A stretch of DNA of 64,000 nucleotides, from assembly GCA_033782935.1 (NCBI GenBank), contig JAWQEG010000710.1, positions 2,852,001 through 2,916,000 on the forward strand, written 5' to 3'. The position numbers and the translations under genes were made by a program. Numbering within the stretch: the first letter of the stretch is position 1; every line of letters starts with the position of its first letter. The notes under the pieces are model-generated. The model was not told the origin of the DNA. It did not search any database and saw only the letters and a program-made list of their open reading frames with translations. The DNA is from Petrolisthes cinctipes (lineage: Eukaryota; Arthropoda; Malacostraca; Decapoda; Porcellanidae). Positions 52,585 through 64,000 of the stretch are shown here, piece after piece.

Positions 52585-55537
52585 GTGGGACCCCAAAATA
52601 TCGAATTTTCGGGTGTTTTGAGCCTAAATTTGAGATATAAACGGGTACTGAAGATGCATGCACATATCGACTTTTTTGCACCTAAAACATCGATTTTGAG
52701 CATGTTTTGGGCCTGTATTTTGTAAATACTCTAACACGGAGTAGGCATGTACAGATCGCTTCTGGGACCCCTAAATATCGAATTTTCGGGCGTTTTGGGC
52801 CTTAATTTGAGATATCGACTTTTTGGCACCTAAAATATCGATTTTGAGCATGTTTTGGGCCTATATTTTGAAAATATTCTAGCACTGAGTAGGCATGTAC
52901 AGATTGCTTCTGGGACCCCAAAACATTGAATTTTCGGGTGTTTAAGGCCAGAATTTGAGATATAAACGGGTACAGAATATGCATGCACATATCGACTTTT
53001 GGGCACCTAAAAGATCGATTTTCAGTATGTTTTTGGCCTGTATTTTGAAGATACTTTAACACGGAGTAGGCATGTACAGATCGCTTCTGGGACCAATAAA
53101 TATCGAATTTTCGGGTGTTTTGGGACTGAATTTGAGATATCGACTTTTGGGCACCTAAAATATCGATTTTGAGCATGTTTTGAGCCTATATTTTGAAAAC
53201 ATTCTAGCGCTGAGTAGGCATTTACAGATCGCTTCTGGGACCCCAAAATATCGAATTTTCGTGTGTTTTGAGCCTGAGTTTGAGATATAAACGAGTACAG
53301 AAGATGCATGCACATATCGACTTTTGGGCAACTAAAATATCGATTTTGAGCATGTTTTGAGCCTATATTTTGAAAACATTCTAGCACTGAATAGGCATGT
53401 ACAGATCGGTTCTGGGACCCCAAAATATCGAATTTTCGGGTGTTTAGGGCCAGAATTTGAGATATAAACGGGTACTGAAGATGCATGCACATATCGACTT
53501 TTGGGCACCTAAAACATCGATTTTGAGCATGTTTTGGGCCTGTATTTTGTAAATACTCTAACACGGAGTAGGCGTGTACAGATCGCTTCTGTGACCCCTA
53601 AATATCGAATTTTCGGATGTTTTAGGCCTTAATTTGAGATATCGACTTTTTGGCACCTAAAATAACGATTTTTAGCATGTTTTTAGCCTATATTTAGAAA
53701 ATATTCTAGCACTGAGTAGGCAAGTACAGATTGCTTCTGGGACCCCAAAATATTGAATTTTCGGGTGTTTAGGGCCAGAATTTGAGATATAAACGGGTAC
53801 AGAAGATGCATGCACATATCGACTTTTGGGCACCTAAAAGATCGATTTTCAGTATGTTTTTGGCCTGTATTTTGAAAATACTTTAACACGGAGTAGGCAT
53901 GTACAGATCGCTTCTGGGACCAATAAATATCAAATTTTCGGGTGTTTTGGGACTGAATTTGAGATATCGTTTTTTGGGCACCTAAAATATCGATTTTGAG
54001 CATGTTTTGAGCCTATATTTTGAAAACATTCTAGCGCTGAGCAGGCATTTACAGATCGCTTATGGGACCCCAAAATATCGAATTTTCGGGTGTTTTGAGC
54101 CTGAGTTTGAGATATAAACGAGTACAGAAGATGCATGCACATATCGACTTTTGGGCAACTAAAATATCGATTTTAAGCATGTTTTGAGCCTATATTTTGA
54201 AAACATTCTAGCACTGAATAGGCATGTACAGATCGCTTCTGGGACCCCAAAATATCGAATTTTCGGGTGTTTAGGGCCAGAATTTGAGATATAAACGGGT
54301 ACTGAAGATGCATGCACATATCGACTTTTGGGCACCTAAAACATCGATTTTGAGTATGTTTTGGGCCTGTATTTTGTAAATACTCTAACACGGAGTAGGC
54401 GTGTACAGATCGCTTCTGGGACCCCTAAATATCGAATTTTCGGATGTTTTAGGCCTTAATTTGAGATATCGACTTTTTGGCACCTAAAATATCGATTTTT
54501 AGCATGTTTTTAGCCTATATTTAGAAAATATTCTAGCACTAAGTAGGCAAGTACAGATTGCTTCTGGGACCCCAAAATATTGAATTTTCGGGTGTTTTGA
54601 GCCTGAATTTGAGATATAAACGTGTACAGACGATGCATGCACATATCGATTTTTTGGCACCTAAAACATCTATTTTGAGCATGTTTTGGGCCTGTATTTT
54701 GTAAATACTCTAACACGGAGTAGGCGTGTACAGATCGCTTCTGGGACCCCTAAATATCGAATTTTCGGATGTTTTAGGCCTTAATTTGAGATATCGACTT
54801 TTTGGCACATAAAATATCGATTTTTAGCATGTTTTTAGCCTATATTTTGAAAATATTCTAGCACTGAGTAGGCATGTACAGATTGCTTCTGGGACCCCAA
54901 AATATTGAATTTTCGGGTGTTTTGAGCCTGAATTTGAGATATAAATGGGTACAGAAGATACATGCACATATTGACTTTGGGCATCTAAAATATCGATTTT
55001 CAGCATGTTTTGGGCATGTATATTGAAAATACTCTAACACGGAGTAAGCATGTACAGATCGCTTCTTGGACCCCTAAATATCGAATTTTCGGGTGTTTTG
55101 GGCCTTAATTTGAGATATCGACTTTTTGGCACCTAAAATATCGATTTTTAGCATGTTTTGAGCCTATATTTTGAAAACATTCTAGCGCTGAGTAGGCATT
55201 TACAGATCGCTTCTGGGACCCAAAAATATCGAATTTTCGGGTGTTTTGAGCCTGAGTTTGAGATATAAACGAGTACAGAAGATGCATGCACATATCGACT
55301 TTTTAGCACCTAAAACATCGATTTTTAACATGTTTTGGGCCTGTATTTTGTAAATACTCTAACACGGAGTAGGCATGTACAGATCGCTTCTGGGACCCCT
55401 AAATATCGAATTTTCGAGTGTTTTGGGACTGAATTTGAGATATCGACTTTTTGGCACCTAAAAGATCGATTTTTAGCATGTTTTTAGCCTATATTTTGAA
55501 AATATTCTAAAACGGAGTAGGCATGTACAGATTGCTT
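52585..55537. repeat. 2953-bp HOR, copy A (18 monomers)
   Basis: Eight S and ten L (one of 176 bp) in the L-run order 1,1,2,1,2,1,1,1 give 2953. Markers present in all three copies are TTCGTGTGTTTTGAG near 53262, the box CTGTGACC at 53589 and the box ATGGGACC at 54062. GAGCAGGC near 54041 is private to copy A. Up to about 55160 it is also collinear with 27.7-30.3 kb; the monomer after that differs, which marks where the HOR was closed. Confidence 0.94.
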
Positions 55538-58490
55538 CTGGGACCCCAAAATATCGAATTTTCGGGTGTTTTGAGCCTAAATTTGAGATATAAACGGGTA
55601 CTGAAGATGCATGCACATATCGACTTTTTTGCACCTAAAACATCGATTTTGAGCATGTTTTGGGCCTGTATTTTGTAAATACTCTAACACGGAGTAGGCA
55701 TGTACAGATCGCTTCTGGGACCCCTAAATATCGAATTTTCGGGCGTTTTGGGCCTTAATTTGAGATATCGACTTTTTGGCACCTAAAATATCGATTTTGA
55801 GCATGTTTTGGGCCTATATTTTGAAAATATTCTAGCACTGAGTAGGCATGTACAGATTGCTTCTGGGACCCCAAAACATTGAATTTTCGGGTGTTTAAGG
55901 CCAGAATTTGAGATATAAACGGGTACAGAATATGCATGCACATATCGACTTTTGGGCACCTAAAAGATCGATTTTCAGTATGTTTTTGGCCTGTATTTTG
56001 AAGATACTTTAACACGGAGTAGGCATGTACAGATCGCTTCTGGGACCAATAAATATCGAATTTTCGGGTGTTTTGGGACTGAATTTGAGATATCGACTTT
56101 TGGGCACCTAAAATATCGATTTTGAGCATGTTTTGAGCCTATATTTTGAAAACATTCTAGCGCTGAGTAGGCATTTACAGATCGCTTCTGGGACCCCAAA
56201 ATATCGAATTTTCGTGTGTTTTGAGCCTGAGTTTGAGATATAAACGAGTACAGAAGATGCATGCACATATCGACTTTTGGGCAACTAAAATATCGATTTT
56301 GAGCATGTTTTGAGCCTATATTTTGAAAACATTCTAGCACTGAATAGGCATGTACAGATCGGTTCTGGGACCCCAAAATATCGAATTTTCGGGTGTTTAG
56401 GGCCAGAATTTGAGATATAAACGGGTACTGAAGATGCATGCACATATCGACTTTTGGGCACCTAAAACATCGATTTTGAGCATGTTTTGGGCCTGTATTT
56501 TGTAAATACTCTAACACGGAGTAGGCGTGTACAGATCGCTTCTGTGACCCCTAAATATCGAATTTTCGGATGTTTTAGGCCTTAATTTGAGATATCGACT
56601 TTTTGGCACCTAAAATAACGATTTTTAGCATGTTTTTAGCCTATATTTAGAAAATATTCTAGCACTGAGTAGGCAAGTACAGATTGCTTCTGGGACCCCA
56701 AAATATTGAATTTTCGGGTGTTTAGGGCCAGAATTTGAGATATAAACGGGTACAGAAGATGCATGCACATATCGACTTTTGGGCACCTAAAAGATCGATT
56801 TTCAGTATGTTTTTGGCCTGTATTTTGAAAATACTTTAACACGGAGTAGGCATGTACAGATCGCTTCTGGGACCAATAAATATCAAATTTTCGGGTGTTT
56901 TGGGACTGAATTTGAGATATCGTTTTTTGGGCACCTAAAATATCGATTTTGAGCATGTTTTGAGCCTATATTTTGAAAACATTCTAGCGCTGAGTAGGCA
57001 TTTACAGATCGCTTATGGGACCCCAAAATATCGAATTTTCGGGTGTTTTGAGCCTGAGTTTGAGATATAAACGAGTACAGAAGATGCATGCACATATCGA
57101 CTTTTGGGCAACTAAAATATCGATTTTAAGCATGTTTTGAGCCTATATTTTGAAAACATTCTAGCACTGAATAGGCATGTACAGATCGCTTCTGGGACCC
57201 CAAAATATCGAATTTTCGGGTGTTTAGGGCCAGAATTTGAGATATAAACGGGTACTGAAGATGCATGCACATATCGACTTTTGGGCACCTAAAACATCGA
57301 TTTTGAGCATGTTTTGGGCCTGTACTTTGTAAATACTCTAACACGGAGTAGGCGTGTACAGATCGCTTCTGGGACCCCTAAATATCGAATTTTCGGATGT
57401 TTTAGGCCTTAATTTGAGATATCGACTTTTTGGCACCTAAAATATCGATTTTTAGCATGTTTTTAGCCTATATTTAGAAAATATTCTAGCACTAAGTAGG
57501 CAAGTACAGATTGCTTCTGGGACCCCAAAATATTGAATTTTCGGGTGTTTTGAGCCTGAATTTGAGATATAAACGTGTACAGACGATGCATGCACATATC
57601 GATTTTTTGGCACCTAAAACATCTATTTTGAGCATGTTTTGGGCCTGTATTTTGTAAATACTCTAACACGGAGTAGGCGTGTACAGATCGCTTCTGGGAC
57701 CCCTAAATATCGAATTTTCGGATGTTTTAGGCCTTAATTTGAGATATCGACTTTTTGGCACATAAAATATCGATTTTTAGCATGTTTTTAGCCTATATTT
57801 TGAAAATATTCTAGCACTGAGTAGGCATGTACAGATTGCTTCTGGGACCCCAAAATATTGAATTTTCGGGTGTTTTGAGCCTGAATTTGAGATATAAATG
57901 GGTACAGAAGATACATGCACATATTGACTTTGGGCATCTAAAATATCGATTTTCAGCATGTTTTGGGCATGTATATTGAAAATACTCTAACACGGAGTAA
58001 GCATGTACAGATCGCTTCTTGGACCCCTAAATATCGAATTTTCGGGTGTTTTGGGCCTTAATTTGAGATATCGACTTTTTGGCACCTAAAATATCGATTT
58101 TTAGCATGTTTTGAGCCTATATTTTGAAAACATTCTAGCGCTGAGTAGGCATTTACAGATCGCTTCTGGGACCCAAAAATATCGAATTTTCGGGTGTTTT
58201 GAGCCTGAGTTTGAGATATAAACGAGTACAGAAGATGCATGCACATATCGACTTTTTAGCACCTAAAACATCGATTTTTAACATGTTTTGGGCCTGTATT
58301 TTGTAAATACTCTAACACGGAGTAGGCATGTACAGATCGCTTCTGGGACCCCTAAATATCGAATTTTCGAGTGTTTTGGGACTGAATTTGAGATATCGAC
58401 TTTTTGGCACCTAAAAGATCGATTTTTAGCATGTTTTTAGCCTATATTTTGAAAATATTCTAAAACGGAGTAGGCATGTACAGATTGCTT
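55538..58490. repeat. 2953-bp HOR, copy B (18 monomers)
   Basis: It has the same 18-monomer order as copy A with the same markers (TTCGTGTGT near 56215, CTGTGACC at 56542, ATGGGACC at 57015) and the shared TGTATATTGAAAATAC. The C in GGCCTGTACTTTG near 57.32 kb is private to copy B. Confidence 0.95.
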
Positions 58491-61119
58491 CTGGGACCCC
58501 AAAATATCGAATTTTCGGGTGTTTTGAGCCTAAATTTGAGATATAAACGGGTACTGAAGATGCATGCACATATCGACTTTTTTGCACCTAAAACATCGAT
58601 TTTGAGCATGTTTTGGGCCTGTATTTTGTAAATACTCTAACACGGAGTAGGCATGTACAGATCGCTTCTGGGACCCCTAAATATCGAATTTTCGGGCGTT
58701 TTGGGCCTTAATTTGAGATATCGACTTTTTGGCACCTAAAATATCGATTTTGAGCATGTTTTGGGCCTATATTTTGAAAATATTCTAGCACTGAGTAGGC
58801 ATGTACAGATTGCTTCTGGGACCCCAAAACATTGAATTTTCGGGTGTTTAAGGCCAGAATTTGAGATATAAACGGGTACAGAATATGCATGCACATATCG
58901 ACTTTTGGGCACCTAAAAGATCGATTTTCAGTATGTTTTTGGCCTGTATTTTGAAGATACTTTAACACGGAGTAGGCATGTACAGATCGCTTCTGGGACC
59001 AATAAATATCGAATTTTCGGGTGTTTTGGGACTGAATTTGAGATATCGACTTTTGGGCACCTAAAATATCGATTTTGAGCATGTTTTGAGCCTATATTTT
59101 GAAAACATTCTAGCGCTGAGTAGGCATTTACAGATCGCTTCTGGGACCCCAAAATATCGAATTTTCGTGTGTTTTGAGCCTGAGTTTGAGATATAAACGA
59201 GTACAGAAGATGCATGCACATATCGACTTTTGGGCAACTAAAATATCGATTTTGAGCATGTTTTGAGCCTATATTTTGAAAACATTCTAGCACTGAATAG
59301 GCATGTACAGATCGGTTCTGGGACCCCAAAATATCGAATTTTCGGGTGTTTAGGGCCAGAATTTGAGATATAAACGGGTACTGAAGATGCATGCACATAT
59401 CGACTTTTGGGCACCTAAAACATCGATTTTGAGCATGTTTTGGGCCTGTATTTTGTAAATACTCTAACACGGAGTAGGCGTGTACAGATCGCTTCTGTGA
59501 CCCCTAAATATCGAATTTTCGGATGTTTTAGGCCTTAATTTGAGATATCGACTTTTTGGCACCTAAAATAACGATTTTTAGCATGTTTTTAGCCTATATT
59601 TAGAAAATATTCTAGCACTGAGTAGGCAAGTACAGATTGCTTCTGGGACCCCAAAATATTGAATTTTCGGGTGTTTAGGGCCAGAATTTGAGATATAAAC
59701 GGGTACAGAAGATGCATGCACATATCGACTTTTGGGCACCTAAAAGATCGATTTTCAGTATGTTTTTGGCCTGTATTTTGAAAATACTTTAACACGGAGT
59801 AGGCATGTACAGATCGCTTCTGGGACCAATAAATATCAAATTTTCGGGTGTTTTGGGACTGAATTTGAGATATCGTTTTTTGGGCACCTAAAATATCGAT
59901 TTTGAGCATGTTTTGAGCCTATATTTTGAAAACATTCTAGCGCTGAGTAGGCATTTACAGATCGCTTATGGGACCCCAAAATATCGAATTTTCGGGTGTT
60001 TTGAGCCTGAGTTTGAGATATAAACGAGTACAGAAGATGCATGCACATATCGACTTTTGGGCAACTAAAATATCGATTTTAAGCATGTTTTGAGCCTATA
60101 TTTTGAAAACATTCTAGCACTGAATAGGCATGTACAGATCGCTTCTGGGACCCCAAAATATCGAATTTTCGGGTGTTTAGGGCCAGAATTTGAGATATAA
60201 ACGGGTACTGAAGATGCATGCACATATCGACTTTTGGGCACCTAAAACATCGATTTTGAGCATGTTTTGGGCCTGTATTTTGTAAATACTCTAACACGGA
60301 GTAGGCGTGTACAGATCGCTTCTGGGACCCCTAAATATCGAATTTTCGGATGTTTTAGGCCTTAATTTGAGATATCGACTTTTTGGCTCCTAAAATATCG
60401 ATTTTTAGCATGTTTTTAGCCTATATTTAGAAAATATTCTAGCACTAAGTAGGCAAGTACAGATTGCTTCTGGGACCCCAAAATATTGAATTTTCGGGTG
60501 TTTTGAGCCTGAATTTGAGATATAAACGTGTACAGACGATGCATGCACATATCGATTTTTTGGCACCTAAAACATCTATTTTGAGCATGTTTTGGGCCTG
60601 TATTTTGTAAATACTCTAACACGGAGTAGGCGTGTACAGATCGCTTCTGGGACCCCTAAATATCGAATTTTCGGATGTTTTAGGCCTTAATTTGAGATAT
60701 CGACTTTTTGGCAACTAAAATATCGATTTTAAGCATGTTTTGAGCCTATATTTTGAAAACATTCTAGCGCTGAGTAGGCATTTACAGATCGCTTCTGGGA
60801 CCCAAAAATATAGAATTTTCGGGTGTTTTGAGCCTGAGTTTGAGATATAAACGAGTACAGAAGATGCATGCACATATCGACTTTTTAGCACCTAAAACAT
60901 CGATTTTTAACATGTTTTGGGCCTGTATTTTGTAAATACTCTAACACGGAGTAGGCATGTACAGATCGCTTCTGGGACCCCTAAATATCGAATTTTCGAG
61001 TGTTTTGGGACTGAATTTGAGATATCGACTTTTTGGCACCTAAAAGATCGATTTTTAGCATGTTTTTAGCCTATATTTTGAAAATATTCTAAAACGGAGT
61101 AGGCATGTACAGATCGCTT
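58491..61119. repeat. 2953-bp HOR, copy C, shortened to 2629 bp (16 monomers)
   Basis: It matches copy B to box 60647 at offset 2953 (markers near 59168, at 59495 and at 59968). The S at 60647-60794 is chimeric: it begins with GGATGTTTTAGGCC and continues with GGCAACTAAAATATC and TTTTAAGCATG, and the following monomers match 58166-58491 of copy B. The net loss is 324 bp, one S plus one 176-bp L. Copy C is the last of the series. Confidence 0.9.
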
Positions 61120-63449
61120 GTTTGACCCCAAAATATTGAATTTTCGGGTGTTTTGAGCCTAAATTTGAGATATAAACGGGAACTGAAGATGCATGCACAT
61201 ATCGACTTTTTAGCACCTAAAACATCGATTTTTAACATGTTTTGGGCCTGTATTTTGTAAATACTCTAACACGGAGTAGGCATGCACAGATCGCTTCTGG
61301 GACCCCTAAATATCGAATTTTCGGGCGTTTTGGGCCTTAATTTGAGATATCGACTTTTTGGCACCTAAAATATCGATTTTGAGCATGTTTTGGGCCTATA
61401 TTTTGAAAATATTCTAGCACTGAGTAGGCATGTACAGATTGCTTCTGGGACCCCAAAATATTGAATTTTCGGGTGTTTAGGGCCAGAATTTGAGATATAA
61501 ACGGGTACAGAAGATGCATGCACATATCGACTTTTGGGCACCTAAAAGATCGATTTTCAGTATGTTTTTGGCCTGTATTTTGAAAATACTTTAACACGGA
61601 GTAGGCATGTACAGATCGCTTCTGGGACCAAAAAATATCGAATTTTCGGGTGTTTTGGGACTGAATTTGAAATATCGACTTTTTGGCACCTAAAATATCG
61701 ATTTTGAGCATGTTTTGAGCCTATATTTTGAAAACATTCTAGCGCTGAGTAGGCATTTACAGATCGCTTCTGGGACCCAAAAATATCGAATTTTCGGGTG
61801 TTTTGAGCCTGAGTTTGAGATATAAACGAGTACAGAAGATGCATGCACATATCGACTTTTGGGCACCTAAAATATCGATTTTGAGCATGTTTTGAGCCTA
61901 TATTTTGAAAACATTCTAGCACTGAATAGGCATGTACAGATCGCTTCTGGGACCCCAAAATTTTGAATTTTCGGGTGTTTAGGGCCAGAATTTGAGATAT
62001 AAACGGGTACTGAAGATGCATGCACATATCGACTTTTGGGCACCTAAAACATCGATTTTGAGCATGTTTTGGGCCTGTATTTTTTAATTACTCTAACACT
62101 GAGTAGGCATGTACAGATCACTTCTGGGACCCCATAATATCGAATTTTCGAGTGTTTTGGGCCTGAATTTAAGATATCGCCTTTACGCACCTAAAATATC
62201 GATTTTTAGCATGTTTTGAGCCGATATTTTGAAAATATTCTAGCACTGAGTAGGCATGTACAGATCGCTTCTGGGACCCCAAAATATCGAATTTTCAGGT
62301 GTTTTGAGCCTGAATTTGAGATATAAACGAGTACAGAAGATGCATGCACATATCGATTTTTGGGCACCTAAAATATCGATTTTGAGCATGTTTTGAGCCT
62401 ATATATTGAAAACATTCTAGCACTGAGTAGGCATGTACAGATCGCTTCTGGGACCCCAAAATATCGAATTTTCGGGTGTTTTGAGCCTGAATTTGAGATA
62501 TAAACGAGTATAGAAGATGCATACACATATTGACTTTGGGCACCAAAAATATCGATTTTCAGCATGTTTTGGGCCTGAATTTTTAAAATACTCTAACACG
62601 GAGTAGGCATGTACAGATTGCTTCTGGGACCCCAAAATATCGAATTTTCGGGTGTTTAGGGCCAGAATTTGAGATATAAACGGGTACAGTAGATGCATGC
62701 ACATATCGACTTTTGGGCACCTAAAAGATCGATTTTCAGTATGTTTTTGGCCTGTATTTTGAAAATACTCTGACACGGAGTAGGCATGTACAGATTGCTT
62801 CTGGGACCCCTAAATATTGAATTTTCGGGTGTTTTGAGCCTGAATTTGAGATATAAACGGGTACAGACGATGCATGCACATATCGACTTTTTGGCACCTA
62901 AAACATCTATTTTGAGCATGTTTTGGGCCTGTACTTTGTAAATACTCTAACACGGAGTAGGCGTGTACAGATCGCTTCTGGGACCCCTAAATATCGAATT
63001 TTCGGATGTTTTGGGCCTTAATTTGAGATATCGACTTTTTGGCACCTAAAATATCGATTTTTAGCATGTTTTTAGCCTATATTTTGAAAATATTCTAGCA
63101 CTGAGTAGGCATGTACAGATTGCTTCTGGGACCCCAAAATATTGAATTTTCGGGTGTTTTGAGCCTGAATTTGAGATATAAATGGGTACAGAAGATACAT
63201 GCACATATTGACTTTGGGCATCTAAAATATCGATTTTCAGCATGTTTTGGGCATGTATTTTGAAAATACTCTAACACGAAGTAAGCATGTACAGATCGTT
63301 TCTGGGATCCATATATATCGAATTTTCGGGTGTTTTGGGCCTTAATTTGAGATATCGACTTTTTGGCACCTAAAATTTCGATTTTTAGCATGTTTTTAGC
63401 CAATATTTTGAAAATATTCTAGCACTGAGTAGGCATGTACAGATTGCTT
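61120..63449. repeat. HOR segment collinear with 19.1-21.4 kb
   Basis: Boxes 61120-63450 match 19107-21437 at a constant offset of 42013. It includes the CGCCTTTACGC monomer (62124), the run of four L (62271-62977) and the GGGATCCATATATATCG box (63302). The first box is unusual (GTTTGACC at 61120), and CATGCACAG replaces CATGTACAG near 61283. Confidence 0.9.
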
Positions 63450-64000
63450 CTGGGACCCGAAAATATTGAATTTTAGGGGGTTTAGGGCCAGAATTTGAGA
63501 TATAAACGGGTACAGAAGATGCATGCACATATCGACTTTTGGGCACCTAAAAGATCGATTTTTAGTATGTTTTTTGCCTGTATTTTGAAAATACTTTAAC
63601 ACGGAGTAGGCTTGTACAGATCGCTTCTGGGACCCCTAAATATCGAATTTTCGAGTGTTTTGGGACTGAATTTGAGATATCGACTTTTTGGCACCTAAAG
63701 GATCGATTTTTAGCATGTTTTTAGCCTACATTTTGAAAATATTCTAATACGGAGTAGGCATGTACAGATCGCTTGTGGGACCCCTAAATATCGAATTTTC
63801 GGGTGTTTTGAGCTTAAATTTGCGATATAAACGGGTACTGAAGATGCATGCACATATCGACTTTTTTGCTCCTAAAACATCGATTTTGAGCATGTTTTGG
63901 GCCTGTATTTTGTAAATACTCTAACACGGAGTAGGCATGTACAGATCGCTTCTGGGACCCCTAAATATCGAATTTTCGGGCGTTTTGGGCCTTAATTTGA
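63450..64000. repeat. Right-edge block, same type as 2.2-2.8 kb; last monomer partial
   Basis: Boxes 63450, 63627, 63775 and 63952 correspond to 2229, 2406, 2554 and 2731 (offset 61221), with the CCCGAAAATATTG monomer followed by TTCGAGTGTTTTGGGACTG and GTGGGACC. Private changes are TTTTAGGGGG near 63475, GGCTTGTACAG near 63612 and TTTGCTCC near 63867. The window ends inside a short-type or long-type monomer that cannot be classified. Confidence 0.85.

Larger units (their letters stand above)
1..64000. repeat. Continuous two-length satellite DNA array (about 389 monomers)
   Basis: The box CTGGGACC, or a one- or two-base variant of it, recurs 388 times between 103 and 63952. The 387 intervals are 177 bp (199), 176 bp (30), 148 bp (144), 147 bp (11), 146 bp (2) and 125 bp (1). 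No interval contains foreign sequence and no monomer is inverted. Each monomer carries in order: the CTGGGACC box, an ATATCGAATTTTCGGG segment, a GTTTTGGGCC-like segment, an AATTTGAGAT hinge where the two lengths differ, a T/A-tract-rich middle, a TATTTTGAAAATA dyad, and a GAGTAGGCATGTACAGAT segment leading into the next box. The family is not one I recognise. By architecture it is a centromere-type or heterochromatic satellite of a eukaryotic nuclear genome; the chromosomal location is inference only. Confidence 0.98.

Noticed and set aside
1..64000. CRISPR array
   Set aside because: The repeat is 148-177 bp with no unique spacers; neighbouring units differ by scattered substitutions only.
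1..64000. CENP-B box
   Set aside because: The closest minus-strand match (ATTCG then ATATTTTGGGGT) lacks the required A and the C of CGGG, so the essential pattern TTCG-N4-A-N2-CGGG is not met in the monomers I examined.
1..64000. Telomeric repeats, rRNA or tRNA genes
   Set aside because: No TTAGGG- or TTTAGGG-type tandem stretch and no tRNA or rRNA core motif is seen; the box ruler leaves no interval that could hold an RNA gene.
1..64000. Naming the species or a published satellite family
   Set aside because: I do not recognise the monomer, and no unique flanking sequence is available. A search of the 177-bp consensus against satellite databases would decide it.

Overview
The whole 64 kb is one uninterrupted tandem satellite DNA array. 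I see no gene, RNA gene, transposable element, CRISPR array, telomere repeat or unique sequence. Using the conserved box CTGGGACC as a ruler, I located 388 boxes by hand from position 103 to 63952. All 387 intervals between them are 177/176 bp (long monomers, L: 229 copies, 30 of them 176 bp) or 148/147/146 bp (short monomers, S: 158 copies, one of them cut down to 125 bp). All monomers are head-to-tail in the same orientation. L differs from S by one 29-bp block. Base composition is about 36% G+C (counted on one short monomer).

This is nuclear heterochromatin of a eukaryote. Monomers near nucleosome length, organised into higher-order repeats (HORs), are typical of centromeric or pericentromeric satellites, and sometimes of subtelomeric ones. 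A plant is plausible, but I do not recognise the family and cannot name the organism. No flanking sequence is present that could place the array on a chromosome.

Two short monomers are never adjacent. The array reads as S followed by one L (99 times), two L (52), three L (2) or four L (5). This grammar is packed into nested HORs. In order: 103-3800 resembles 25.1-28.8 kb; 3.8-5.0 kb resembles 29.3-30.5 kb; two units of 2656 bp and 2655 bp occupy 4385-9695; a mixed stretch fills 9.7-11.3 kb; a 4309-bp unit (11315-15623) is followed by a 1180-bp internally deleted copy (15624-16803) and a full second copy (16804-21112); 21.1-24.2 kb is the most irregular part; 24.2-55.2 kb is a patchwork of large collinear copies (offsets 10540, 10214 and 24890 bp) with local tandem duplications of 3130, 1152 and 827 bp; 52585-61119 holds three copies of an 18-monomer, 2953-bp HOR, the third one shortened; 61.1-63.5 kb returns to the type at 19.1-21.4 kb; the last 0.5 kb matches 2.2-2.7 kb.

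The only open reading frames are minus-strand frames created by the repeat itself (177 = 3 x 59); I do not call them genes. The points of interest are the monomer grammar, the 29-bp block with a palindromic core, several losses of exactly one S+L pair, and the fine record of recent unequal exchange. Coordinates of boxes and HOR edges are hand-counted; crossover positions inside near-identical sequence are known only to tens of bases.
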